A stretch of 11,796 nt of DNA from Spirochaetaceae bacterium (GTDB lineage: Bacteria; Spirochaetota; Spirochaetia; Treponematales; Treponemataceae). The translations under genes and the position numbers were made by a program. The notes under the pieces were generated by a model. It had not been told where the DNA came from, searched no databases, and worked only from the letters and a program-made list of their open reading frames with translations. The DNA lies in contig JAITWB010000241.1 of the NCBI GenBank assembly GCA_031285525.1, positions 1 to 11,796 of the forward strand, written 5' to 3'. Positions 1 through 6,719 of the stretch are shown in pieces. How positions within the stretch are numbered: the stretch's first letter is position 1; each line of letters starts with the position of its first letter.

Positions 1-669
1 GTAATTGTCACGATCATCGGTACGAATGACGATCATAGGATAATTGTGGCATAATAAAATGTAATTTACCAACAGCCGGGCTATTCTGCCGTTGCCGTCT
101 TCAAAAGGGTGAATTCGTACATAGCGGTAATGAAACCGGGCTGCAAGTTCTTCCGGTTTCAGTTTCCCCTTTTGCTCCTCGGCACAATACCACTGTACCA
201 AATCACCCATGAGTTGTACAGTTTCTTCCAGCGAGGCATAGTCAAATAGCTCGCCAGTGGAGGTGATTACCGAGTTAGGGCGTGTCTTATATGTTCCTAC
301 TTTTATTTGATACCGATACTCTCCGTCATAACTTGTTTTATAAAAATCTCGAACCAGAATAATCTTATTTAACTCACGGATGAAAACCTCTGATAACAGT
401 GTGTCTTTGTCTTTCGCTATTGCTTTCATCCATTCCAAGCCGACATTATGGGCCTTCATCTCCTCATAATCCTGCATTTTGGCATTACCCATAGTATCAC
501 CAAAAAGCAGCAGTAATCTGCACTGCCCATACGTCAGCCTATTGCCTTCCAGATGGTTGGAGTTGTAATTGACATCAACCAGGAATTGTTGGTTGATGTC
601 CCGTTCCTTTTTTTCAGAAAAAGGTTGTAAGGTCAGCCATTCTTGGTATAAGTCCGGTATGTTATGCAT
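1..669 (-). CDS. Fic-domain protein (probable AMP-transferring enzyme), C-terminus beyond the window edge
   Basis: The minus strand is open from an ATG at 669 to the window edge, giving 223 residues without a stop. Residues 187-195 read HPFEDGNGR, matching the Fic signature HPFx(D/E)GNGR, whose His is the catalytic base that moves AMP or another nucleotide moiety onto a target side chain. Near the N-terminus, S37-N-H-L-E41-G42 fits the (S/T)xxxE(G/N) inhibitory motif, so this looks like a self-inhibited class II Fic protein with its inhibitory helix before the core. The start codon abuts the stop of the upstream HicB-like gene (TAA then ATG, zero spacing), so the two are almost certainly co-transcribed and translationally coupled. 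The remaining C-terminal part, perhaps a winged helix as in many class II Fic proteins, is not visible. The Fic call is firm; target and cellular role are unknown. Confidence 0.93.
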   Translation of the reverse strand, partial: MHNIPDLYQEWLTLQPFSEKKERDINQQFLVDVNYNSNHLEGNRLTYGQCRLLLLFGDTMGNAKMQDYEEMKAHNVGLEWMKAIAKDKDTLLSEVFIRELNKIILVRDFYKTSYDGEYRYQIKVGTYKTRPNSVITSTGELFDYASLEETVQLMGDLVQWYCAEEQKGKLKPEELAARFHYRYVRIHPFEDGNGRIARLLVNYILLCHNYPMIVIRTDDRDNY

Positions 670-1041
670 TTACGCAAGCCTTTCTATCAACGCATCCTGC
701 AAAACTCTGGAGAGGCTTAAACCTAACCGTACAGCCTGTTCATCCATCCATTTAGGGATACTGACCGTCCGTTTTACCGCACGATTATCCTTCACCTCAG
801 CGCAGATGAGATTTACAAACTCTTGGTCAACTATTTCTACATCTTCGACGGATGAAGGTTGAGGAATCTCCAATTTCTTGTCCGCCAGATAGGTTATCCA
901 CTGGACTAAACCCGCCTGAGCCATATACATGGCATTCCCCAGTTTTTTTCCTTCACTGATACATCCGGGAAGATCCGGGTATATAACAGTATAACTTTTA
1001 TCTTCATTTTTATGAAAAACTGCCGGATACACATATTCCAT
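670..1041 (-). CDS. hicB: HicB-family antitoxin-like protein
   Basis: This 123-residue protein has the two-part HicB architecture. The N-terminal half (about 3-60), with the YPDLPGCISEGK segment at about 22-33, is the degenerate RNase H-like fold that binds HicA toxin in classical systems. The C-terminus (about 90-122, KRTVSIPKWMDEQA followed by two helices) looks like a ribbon-helix-helix DNA-binding domain. The start is supported by AGAAGG at 1048-1053, six bases upstream. No HicA-like ORF (about 60 residues with a conserved His) lies beside it; the next gene is Fic, starting immediately after this stop. It may therefore control the Fic gene or protein, or be a leftover HicB. Tandem repeats in its promoter suggest autoregulation. 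The family call is good; the function as a Fic antitoxin is inference. Confidence 0.85.
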   Translation of the reverse strand: MEYVYPAVFHKNEDKSYTVIYPDLPGCISEGKKLGNAMYMAQAGLVQWITYLADKKLEIPQPSSVEDVEIVDQEFVNLICAEVKDNRAVKRTVSIPKWMDEQAVRLGLSLSRVLQDALIERLA

Positions 1042-1059
1042 ACATTACCTTCTTTTACG

Positions 1060-1088
1060 AATGTATTACGTAAAGTACGTAAAGTAAA
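1060..1088 (-). promoter_or_regulatory. Candidate promoter of the hicB-fic pair
   Basis: On the minus strand TTTACT (1083-1088) and TACATT (1060-1065) lie 17 bases apart, each matching the consensus at four of six positions. Transcription would start near 1053, leaving a very short leader before the ATG at 1041. The spacer is filled by the 9-bp tandem repeat, so a repressor bound there would block polymerase. Confidence 0.4.
1068..1085. repeat. Perfect 9-bp tandem repeat, candidate HicB operator
   Basis: ACGTAAAGT occurs twice in succession (1068-1076 and 1077-1085). An inverted copy of its core, TTTACG, lies at 1054-1059, and TTACGTAA at 1066-1073 is palindromic. The repeats fill the proposed hicB promoter spacer. 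Short repeated half-sites are typical of ribbon-helix-helix operators, so binding by the HicB C-terminal domain is a reasonable inference. Confidence 0.45.
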
Positions 1089-1188
1089 GATGTTTATCTT
1101 TTTTTGGATTTTTTTCCATATCGTATATATACACCTGTTTTCTATAACTGCGCCCCATGGCAAACCGAAAGAATGGTAGATTTCTACC

Positions 1189-1218
1189 TTGAAAAGACTC
1201 CTCTTTCTGTTCTATAGT
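1189..1218 (+). promoter_or_regulatory. aspS promoter, predicted to give a leaderless mRNA
   Basis: TTGAAA (1189-1194) and TATAGT (1213-1218) are separated by 18 bases. The -10 element ends five bases before the ATG at 1224, so the predicted first transcribed base is the A of the start codon. No Shine-Dalgarno sequence lies upstream of 1224. A small hairpin (GGTAG at 1175-1179, CTACC at 1184-1188) lies just upstream of the -35. Confidence 0.55.
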
Positions 1219-1223
1219 AAGCT

Positions 1224-3014
1224 ATGGAAACAATGAAACGCACCGTCACCTGCGGGGATCTCCGCAAGGCTGATATCGGTAAAACAGTGATATTAAACGG
1301 CTGGGTCCACCGCAAACGGGACCACGGGGGAATCTCCTTCATAAATCTCAGGGATCGGTACGGGCTTACCCAGGTTGTGGTTGACTCAGACTCTCCTGCT
1401 GAACTTTCGGCGCTGACTGCGGAGCTGCGGAATGAATTCTGTATCGCCGTTGAGGGTGTTGTCCGGGGGCGGCCCGATTCGATGGTAAACCCTGATATGC
1501 CCACTGGAGCGGTTGAGGTTGTTGCCAAGGGATTGAGCATTCTTTCAAAGAGCGAAGTGCTTCCCTTTGTTATCGATGAACAGAGTCCTGCGGGAGAGGA
1601 GCTTCGTCTCCGCTACCGGTATCTCGACCTGCGATCCGGATCGATGCAGCGGCACATAGCTCTCCGTCACCAGACAGCCATTACCGTGCGGCGCTATCTT
1701 TCGGAGCGGGGCTTTTTCGAGATCGAAACGCCGACCTTTATACGCTCCACACCTGAGGGCGCGAGGGACTATCTCGTTCCGTCCCGGCTCTATCCGGGGC
1801 AGTTTTACGCCCTTCCCCAGTCTCCCCAGCTGTATAAGCAGCTCCTCATGGTTTCGGGGTTCGACAAGTATTTCCAAATCGCCCGCTGTTACCGGGATGA
1901 AGATGCCCGGGGGGACAGGCAGCCTGAGTTTACCCAGATAGACCTGGAGATGAGCTTCGCCTCAAGGGACGATATCCTCACTCTTATAGAAGGAATGATG
2001 GGGGATGTGTTCAAGGAAGCTCTCAACGTTGCACTTCCTGCGACCTTTCAGCGGATTCCCTATGACGATGCGATACAGCTCTATGGAACGGATAAGCCCG
2101 ACCTTCGGTTTGATATGAAGATGCAGGACGGTTCCTTCATGGCTGAACTGGGGACTTTCCAGGCCTTTAAGGATGCCATTTCCGAAGGGGGAACCGTAAA
2201 GGCGCTCCGGGTTCCCGGCGCGGCGGCGGACTATAGCCGTAAGAAGATAGATGAGCTGGAAGCTGCTGCAAAGGTCTTCCGTGCCAAGGGGCTCGGCTGG
2301 ACAAAGGTTACGGGAGAAGCGAATGCGCCCCTGTTTGAGGGGGGAATCGCTAAATTCTTTGAAGGGAAAACGGCTGAAGTCTGTGCGACTCTCGGCGCAG
2401 TTCCCGGGGATCTCCTCCTCTTTGTTGCAGATGCGAAAGCGAAGACAGCCTGCGCCGCCCTCGGAGCGGTTCGCTCCCGGCTGGGCAAGGATCTGGGTCT
2501 CTGTACAGAAGGGGCTTTTGCCTTTGCGTGGATCATCGACTTCCCGATGTTTGAATGGAACGAGGATGAGAACAAGTGGGACACGGCGCATCATATGTTT
2601 ACTATGCCTCAGGAGCAGTATCTTCCCACACTGGAAAGCGATCCCGGCAGCGTAAAGGGGGATCTCTACGATCTCGTACTCAACGGCTATGAACTGGCTT
2701 CCGGTTCCATCCGTATCCACGATCCTGAACTCCAGAAGCGGATATTTTCGATTGTCGGATTCAGCGAAACCGAGGCGGAGCAGAAATTCGGCTTCCTCCT
2801 GGAGGCTTTCAAGTACGGCGCTCCCCCTCACGGCGGCATAGCACCGGGACTTGATAGGCTGGTCATGCTCATGTGCGGCGAGAGCTCTATCAAGGAAGTC
2901 ATCGCCTTCCCCAAAAACAGCTTTGCCCAGAGTCTCATGGATGGTTGTCCCGCTCCGGTGGATGAAAAACAGATTCAGGATCTGCATTTGCGGATCGCCT
3001 CGGAACAGGTTTAG
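1224..3014 (+). CDS. aspS: Aspartate--tRNA ligase, bacterial type
   Basis: AspRS attaches aspartate to tRNA-Asp in the cytoplasm. The 596 residues match the usual bacterial length of about 590. An N-terminal OB-fold anticodon-binding domain (about 20-105, with GWVHRKRDHGG) is followed by class II motif 1 (FFEIETP, 164-170), the loop STPEGARDYLVPSR (175-188), motif 2 (CYRDEDARGDRQPEFTQID, 222-240), an inserted GAD domain (about 300-420), and motif 3 ending GLDR at 542-545. All catalytic motifs are intact. Two starts are possible: ATG 1224, favoured because the promoter places transcription start there, and in-frame ATG 1233, which gives the family-typical MKRT start. It is first in an operon with the GerMN and apbE genes. 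It ends in TAG, and the next gene begins 12 bases later in the same frame. The His in HGG raises the chance of a non-discriminating enzyme that also charges tRNA-Asn. Confidence 0.98.
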   Translation: METMKRTVTCGDLRKADIGKTVILNGWVHRKRDHGGISFINLRDRYGLTQVVVDSDSPAELSALTAELRNEFCIAVEGVVRGRPDSMVNPDMPTGAVEVVAKGLSILSKSEVLPFVIDEQSPAGEELRLRYRYLDLRSGSMQRHIALRHQTAITVRRYLSERGFFEIETPTFIRSTPEGARDYLVPSRLYPGQFYALPQSPQLYKQLLMVSGFDKYFQIARCYRDEDARGDRQPEFTQIDLEMSFASRDDILTLIEGMMGDVFKEALNVALPATFQRIPYDDAIQLYGTDKPDLRFDMKMQDGSFMAELGTFQAFKDAISEGGTVKALRVPGAAADYSRKKIDELEAAAKVFRAKGLGWTKVTGEANAPLFEGGIAKFFEGKTAEVCATLGAVPGDLLLFVADAKAKTACAALGAVRSRLGKDLGLCTEGAFAFAWIIDFPMFEWNEDENKWDTAHHMFTMPQEQYLPTLESDPGSVKGDLYDLVLNGYELASGSIRIHDPELQKRIFSIVGFSETEAEQKFGFLLEAFKYGAPPHGGIAPGLDRLVMLMCGESSIKEVIAFPKNSFAQSLMDGCPAPVDEKQIQDLHLRIASEQV

Positions 3015-3026
3015 GCTGAAGTAACG

Positions 3027-3896
3027 ATGGCGGAACCGAAAAAGAAAAACTCGGCGGCCTTCGGCTGCCTGTTTTGGATAGCATGTATTCTTCTCATTAT
3101 TGTGGTTTTTTTCGTCCGCCGGGATGAAATAAACAGGGTACTCCGGGAAACAGGTTTTCTGGGCAACGTATTCAATCAAACCACAGAGACGGATACCACT
3201 GTTCCACCTAATGATGAGGATTTTCTTCCCCTTACCATTCTGCCTGAGCAAACGGAGCCTGGGGCGGCAATTCCCGCTCCGGTGGAACCACCGTCGGCAG
3301 TGGTTGCTCCGGTAGATCCTCCGCCTGTTGAGTTACCACCGGAGGATCGTCCCATAACGCTTGTAACCGGCGATGAAATTCCTGCGGCTCCGCAGAGCCC
3401 TTCTCAAGAGGATCCCGAGGCTGCACCGTCTATAGAAACAGTCCTTCCGCCTCCGGCAGAAGCTGTTCAGGTAAAAACCAGAGACACTAGGCTGTATTTT
3501 ATCGAGATAGACAGCGGCGGTAAGGTGGTTCGGCGGTCTGTAACCCGGAAGATTCCGGTGTCGGATACCCCCCTCATGGATTCCCTCAGGGCGTTGTTTA
3601 ACGGCACCAACGGGGATGAAGCGGGGAAAAGTCTGATAAGTCTTATCCCTCCAAGAACAAGGCTGATTTCGGCATCCGTAAAGGGCGGTGTCGCAACGAT
3701 AAACATGAGTGAAGAGTTTCGCTTTAACCAGTACGGTGCGGAGGGCCTGATAGGACAGCTGATGCAGGTAGTCTATACGGCCACTGAATTCAGTACGGTG
3801 ACCTCAGTTCAGATCCTCATCGAGGGGCAGCGGAAGGAATACCTGAGCGGCGACGGCATATGGATCGGAACGCCCCTCAGCCGTGAGAGTTTTTAA
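3027..3896 (+). CDS. Membrane-anchored GerMN-domain protein
   Basis: This 289-residue protein has a short basic N-terminus (KKK at 5-7), one membrane segment (about 11-30), a long proline- and acid-rich linker (about 55-148) and a C-terminal GerMN domain (about 150-285). The orientation predicts a cytoplasmic N-terminus and an extracytoplasmic GerMN domain held off the membrane by the linker. GerMN is named from Bacillus GerM, but the domain is widespread in non-spore-formers and presumably has an envelope role; the exact function is unknown. The gene lies 12 bases after aspS in the same frame, lacks a strong ribosome binding site, and overlaps apbE by one base (TAATG), so its translation is probably coupled to both neighbours. 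Domain call good, function open. Confidence 0.85.
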   Translation: MAEPKKKNSAAFGCLFWIACILLIIVVFFVRRDEINRVLRETGFLGNVFNQTTETDTTVPPNDEDFLPLTILPEQTEPGAAIPAPVEPPSAVVAPVDPPPVELPPEDRPITLVTGDEIPAAPQSPSQEDPEAAPSIETVLPPPAEAVQVKTRDTRLYFIEIDSGGKVVRRSVTRKIPVSDTPLMDSLRALFNGTNGDEAGKSLISLIPPRTRLISASVKGGVATINMSEEFRFNQYGAEGLIGQLMQVVYTATEFSTVTSVQILIEGQRKEYLSGDGIWIGTPLSRESF

Positions 3897-4987
3897 TGAA
3901 AATCGGTAAAGTACTACTCTATTTCTGCACATTGAGTTTCCTGTTGAGCGGGTGCGCCCGTTCGGCGCTTCCGGCTCGTACTGAGCTGGTACTGGGAACG
4001 GTCTGTACGGTTAATCTGTTTGAGGACGGAACCCAGGAGCGCTATAACCGGATATTCTTGAGGCTCCGGGAATTGGAAGAAACCTTGAGCGCCCACCTTT
4101 CGGATTCGGAGATCGCCTTCGTGAACGATGGGGCGGGACTTCGTACTGGGGCGGAATCGAGTACCGAGGCGGGACTTCGTACCGAGGCGGAACCCAGTTC
4201 CGCTGAGGGGATACTCCCGGTAAGCGTTTCTGAAGATACCTTGTATGTGATAGCACTGGCAAAGGAATTCGCTGAGCTGACAGGCGGGAAATTCGATCCC
4301 ACTATCGGGCCTTTGGTACGCCTTTGGGATGTAACGAATGAATTTCCCCGGGTTCCTTCAAGCGATGAGATAGCGGAAGCCCTTGCTTTGGTGGATTATC
4401 GGCTTCTCGAAATCGATGAACAGAAGAGTACCCTCTATCTTCCCGTAAAGGGAATGAAGCTCGACGCAGGGGGAATCGCCAAGGGGTATGCCGCAGACGA
4501 GATAGTACGCATCCTAAAAGAGGAGCAGGTACGGCGGGCTTTAATCGACCTTGGGGGGAATATCTATGCCTTTGGGGAGCGGGAGCGGAATACTCCCTGG
4601 AGAATCGGGATACGGGATCCCTTTCAGGTGCTGAATGAACCGGTGATACGCATCAATGTGACGAACCAGTCGGTGGTAACTTCCGGCGTGTATGAGCGCT
4701 TTTTCGAGCAGGACGGCGTTCGGTATCACCACATTCTCGATCCCGAAACAGGTTATCCCGTGAGGAATAACATCATGTCGGTAACCATCGTCACCGGTTC
4801 CTCGACCACTGCCGACGCACTTTCGACTTCTCTGTTTTTGCTGGGGGTTGAAGAAGGACTGCGGTTTGTAGAATCCCTTCCCGGTACCGAAGCGGTATTT
4901 ATCACCGATAACCGTCAGGTGTATCATACAAAAGGGCTCACCGGAAAGATGGAAATCCTCTCCGGTGATCTGAGCTCCGCTCCGTAG
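3896..4987 (+). CDS. apbE: FAD:protein FMN transferase (ApbE lipoprotein) with a repeat insertion
   Basis: ApbE splits FAD and attaches FMN to Thr or Ser of extracytoplasmic flavoproteins such as Rnf or Nqr subunits. The 363-residue protein has a lipoprotein signal with lipobox L17-S-G-C20. The family motifs are intact: FDPTIGPLVRLWDV before the core, DAGGIAKGYAAD (190-201), LIDLGGN, HHILDPETGYPV (278-289), and STTADALST (303-311), whose Asp307 and Thr311 match the magnesium-binding positions. Residues 80-103 are an Ala-Gly/Glu-rich insertion of four six-residue repeats, in the loop where homologues go from the SELSxLN-like segment straight to the next beta strand. The gene overlaps the GerMN stop by one base and ends the aspS operon. 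No flavinylation target is in the window. Confidence 0.95.
   Translation: MKIGKVLLYFCTLSFLLSGCARSALPARTELVLGTVCTVNLFEDGTQERYNRIFLRLRELEETLSAHLSDSEIAFVNDGAGLRTGAESSTEAGLRTEAEPSSAEGILPVSVSEDTLYVIALAKEFAELTGGKFDPTIGPLVRLWDVTNEFPRVPSSDEIAEALALVDYRLLEIDEQKSTLYLPVKGMKLDAGGIAKGYAADEIVRILKEEQVRRALIDLGGNIYAFGERERNTPWRIGIRDPFQVLNEPVIRINVTNQSVVTSGVYERFFEQDGVRYHHILDPETGYPVRNNIMSVTIVTGSSTTADALSTSLFLLGVEEGLRFVESLPGTEAVFITDNRQVYHTKGLTGKMEILSGDLSSAP
4133..4204 (+). repeat. Four 18-bp in-frame tandem repeats inside apbE
   Basis: Four units begin at 4133, 4151, 4169 and 4187, each starting GCGG. Units 1 and 3 are nearly identical (16 of 18 bases), and units 2 and 4 resemble each other, giving a 36-bp higher-order period. 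They encode AGLRTG, AESSTE, AGLRTE and AEPSSA. Because 18 is a multiple of three, gain or loss of a unit keeps the frame. Confidence 0.9.
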
Positions 4988-5004
4988 TATAGCTCTTACC
5001 AAAG

Positions 5005-5313
5005 TTATACAATAACGACCGAGTTATCCACATGGGAGAAGGGGGCGGGCACGTATTTGTCCGCTGCCCAGTCATTTTCCCAGTGGGTACCGTTTAACAG
5101 GTAGCGGAACTGATACTCCATTCCCTGTTCAAGGGTTACGGTTACGGAGAACGTACCGTCCTTTCCCTTTTTCATCGGCGTTTCAATGCTGCTCCAGTTG
5201 TTAAAATCCCCCGCCAGGAATACCTTTTCGGCATTCTGAGCCGCATCCGGCGAAAGCTCAAAAGTCACTTTGCATGTTTTTCCGGTTTTCGGATATGTTT
5301 TGTATAAAGCCAT
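5005..5313 (-). CDS. Single-domain CBM48 (glycogen-binding, isoamylase-N-like) protein
   Basis: This 102-residue protein is almost entirely one early-set beta-sandwich of the CBM48/AMPK glycogen-binding type. KVTFELSPDAA (17-27) is followed by VFLAGDFNNWS (31-41), PMKKGKDGTFSVTVTL, and a C-terminal YQFRYLLNGTHWENDWAADKY strand pair. The GDFNNW and YQFRYLLNG elements are characteristic; the Trp residues would stack on alpha-glucan. No signal peptide, membrane segment or enzyme domain is present. In known proteins this domain is usually fused to branching or debranching enzymes or kinases. The start is supported by a G-rich run (5321-5330, AAAGGGGGGG on this strand) seven bases upstream. It is tail-to-tail with apbE (17 bases apart) and divergent from metK. 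A role in glycogen sensing or targeting is inference. Confidence 0.88.
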   Translation of the reverse strand: MALYKTYPKTGKTCKVTFELSPDAAQNAEKVFLAGDFNNWSSIETPMKKGKDGTFSVTVTLEQGMEYQFRYLLNGTHWENDWAADKYVPAPFSHVDNSVVIV

Positions 5314-5336
5314 GCTGTATCCCCCCCTTTCTTTTC

Positions 5337-5365
5337 ACAGACATCCAATACAGAGAACTGTCTGT
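5337..5365. repeat. Inverted repeat upstream of the CBM48 gene
   Basis: ACAGACA (5337-5343) and TGTCTGT (5359-5365) are perfect complements 15 bases apart, with a nested ACAG/CTGT pair (5350-5353 and 5358-5361). It lies 24-52 bases upstream of the CBM48 start, a suitable place for an operator. Regulatory function is a guess. Confidence 0.3.
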
Positions 5366-5396
5366 TTCCAAATTCAGGCAATTCGTAGAATACTCC

Positions 5397-5425
5397 TTGC
5401 CATTACATAAGTATATAAATATACT
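5397..5425 (+). promoter_or_regulatory. metK promoter
   Basis: TTGCCA (5397-5402) and TATACT (5420-5425) are exactly 17 bases apart, each matching the sigma-70 consensus at five of six positions. Transcription would begin near 5432, giving a 45-base leader with AGGAGG at 5466-5471 five bases before the ATG. The leader is too short for a SAM riboswitch. Confidence 0.75.
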
Positions 5426-5476
5426 ATACTATATGCTGAAGCTGTTTTTTATACAATAGCTTAATAGGAGGCGTAA

Positions 5477-6646
5477 ATGGCAAAAGACAGGTATCTTTTT
5501 ACTTCTGAGTCGGTAGGTGAAGGTCACCCCGATAAATTGTGCGATCAAATCTCGGATGCGGTTCTTGACGCATGTCTTCGGGATGATCCCGAAAGCCACG
5601 TTGCCTGTGAAACATTTGCTTCCACAGCGCTTCTGCTGGTAGGCGGTGAGATAACGACAAACACCTTTGTCGATGTCCAGCAGACTGCCCGTGATATTGC
5701 ACGCAAGATCGGTTATACCGATTCGGAATTCGGCCTCGACTGCAACTCGATGGCTGTTATGAATATGATCCACTCCCAGTCCCCAGATATCAGCCAGGGC
5801 GTTTTGGGCCGTGGTTTGAAGGAATATGAGGGTCAGCAGGGTGCAGGCGACCAGGGAATGATGTTCGGCTTTGCCTGTTCAGAGACCCCGGAACTGATGC
5901 CCGCTCCTCTTATGTATGCCCATCAGCTGCTCCTGAAGGCGGCGGTTCTCCGCAAAGAGAAAACCCTCGGCTGGCTCCGCCCTGACTCAAAGAGCCAGGT
6001 TACTATCGAGTATGAGAAGCACAAGCCGGTGCGGATCGATACGGTAGTTATCTCCCATCAGCACGACGGGGATATTCCCTATGACCAGATCAAGGAAAGC
6101 CTGATCGAATAGGTTATCCGTCCGGTGCTCACTCCCACGGGATTGCTGGATGATAAGACAAAGTTCTTTATCAACCCCACGGGACGCTTTGTCGTGGGAG
6201 GTCCCTTTGGCGACACCGGTTTGACGGGACGCAAGATCATCGTCGATACCTACGGCGGCATGGGACGCCACGGCGGCGGCGCATTCTCCGGTAAGGATCC
6301 CTCAAAGGTAGACCGTTCTGCGGCCTACATGGCTCGGTATATCGCAAAGAACATCGTTGCCGCAGGATTGGCAGAGCGCTGCGAGATTCAGCTCGCCTAT
6401 GCCATCGGCGTTCCCTTCCCGGTTTCTATCATGGTCGAGACCTTCGGCACCGGAAAGGTTGAAACCGATATCATCGAGAAGGCTGTGGAGCAGGTGTTTG
6501 ACTGCTCTCCTGCAGGAATCATCAAGACCCTGGATCTGAAAAAGCCGATCTACGAGGCAACCGCTGCGTATGGTCACTTCGGCCGGCCTGAGTTTAGCTG
6601 GGAGAAGACGGACAAGACTGCGGAGCTGTTGAAGGCGGTGAAGTAG
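5477..6646 (+). pseudogene. metK: S-adenosylmethionine synthetase interrupted by an in-frame amber codon
   Basis: MetK makes S-adenosylmethionine from ATP and methionine and is normally essential. The frame has 389 sense-or-amber positions plus the final stop, the full family length. The ATP-binding GEGHPDK is at 14-20 with His17, followed by the GAGDQGMMFG motif and, in the second half, [19 protein letters not shown] and the conserved [10 protein letters not shown]. Codon 212 is TAG (6110-6112), lying between SLIE and VIRPVL; alignment with the recalled E. coli sequence puts Glu there, so one G-to-T change in GAG would explain it. Both sides keep the same frame and full conservation. Standard decoding gives a 211-residue fragment, and a GTG at 6125 could start a 173-residue second part but has no good ribosome binding site. 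Promoter, ribosome binding site and terminator are intact. Sequencing error, recent mutation and suppression are all possible. Confidence 0.93.
6110..6112 (+). other. In-frame TAG within metK
   Basis: The amber triplet replaces an expected Glu codon (GAG or GAA) in metK. It is followed by GTTATC, which is not a recognised readthrough context. TAG also ends aspS, apbE and metK itself here, so wholesale reassignment of TAG is unlikely. Confidence 0.9.
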
Positions 6647-6657
6647 GTAAGGGTTTG

Positions 6658-6704
6658 AAAGGCGAAGGCGGTCAGCTCTAGGGCAGACTGGCTTCGCCTT
6701 TTAT
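6658..6704 (+). terminator. Rho-independent terminator of metK
   Basis: AAAGGCGAAG (6658-6667) pairs perfectly with CTTCGCCTTT (6692-6701) around a 24-base loop, with TTTT at 6699-6702 and A/T-rich sequence after it. It begins 12 bases after the metK stop. It may weakly stop transcription from the opposite DUF3990 gene. Confidence 0.8.
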
Positions 6705-6719
6705 ATAGATGGACAGGTT

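Noticed and set aside
1042..1163. A HicA toxin gene upstream of hicB
   Set aside because: The only frame here gives an out-of-frame reading of hicB and its promoter, without HicA features.
1962..3251. Long minus-strand open frame of 429 codons opposite aspS
   Set aside because: It is fully antisense to the conserved AspRS and the start of the GerMN gene, has no recognisable domain and no promoter or ribosome binding site; its length follows from the codon bias of the sense gene.
4011..4262. Minus-strand frame with PPRYE-type repeats
   Set aside because: The repeats are the antisense reading of the apbE minisatellite; ApbE is the real product.
5426..5476. SAM riboswitch before metK
   Set aside because: The predicted leader is only about 45 bases and shows no multi-helix structure.
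5477..6646. Pyrrolysine insertion or genome-wide TAG reassignment as cause of the metK amber
   Set aside because: TAG ends aspS, apbE and metK itself, and MetK has no known pyrrolysine; a local suppressor or an error is simpler.
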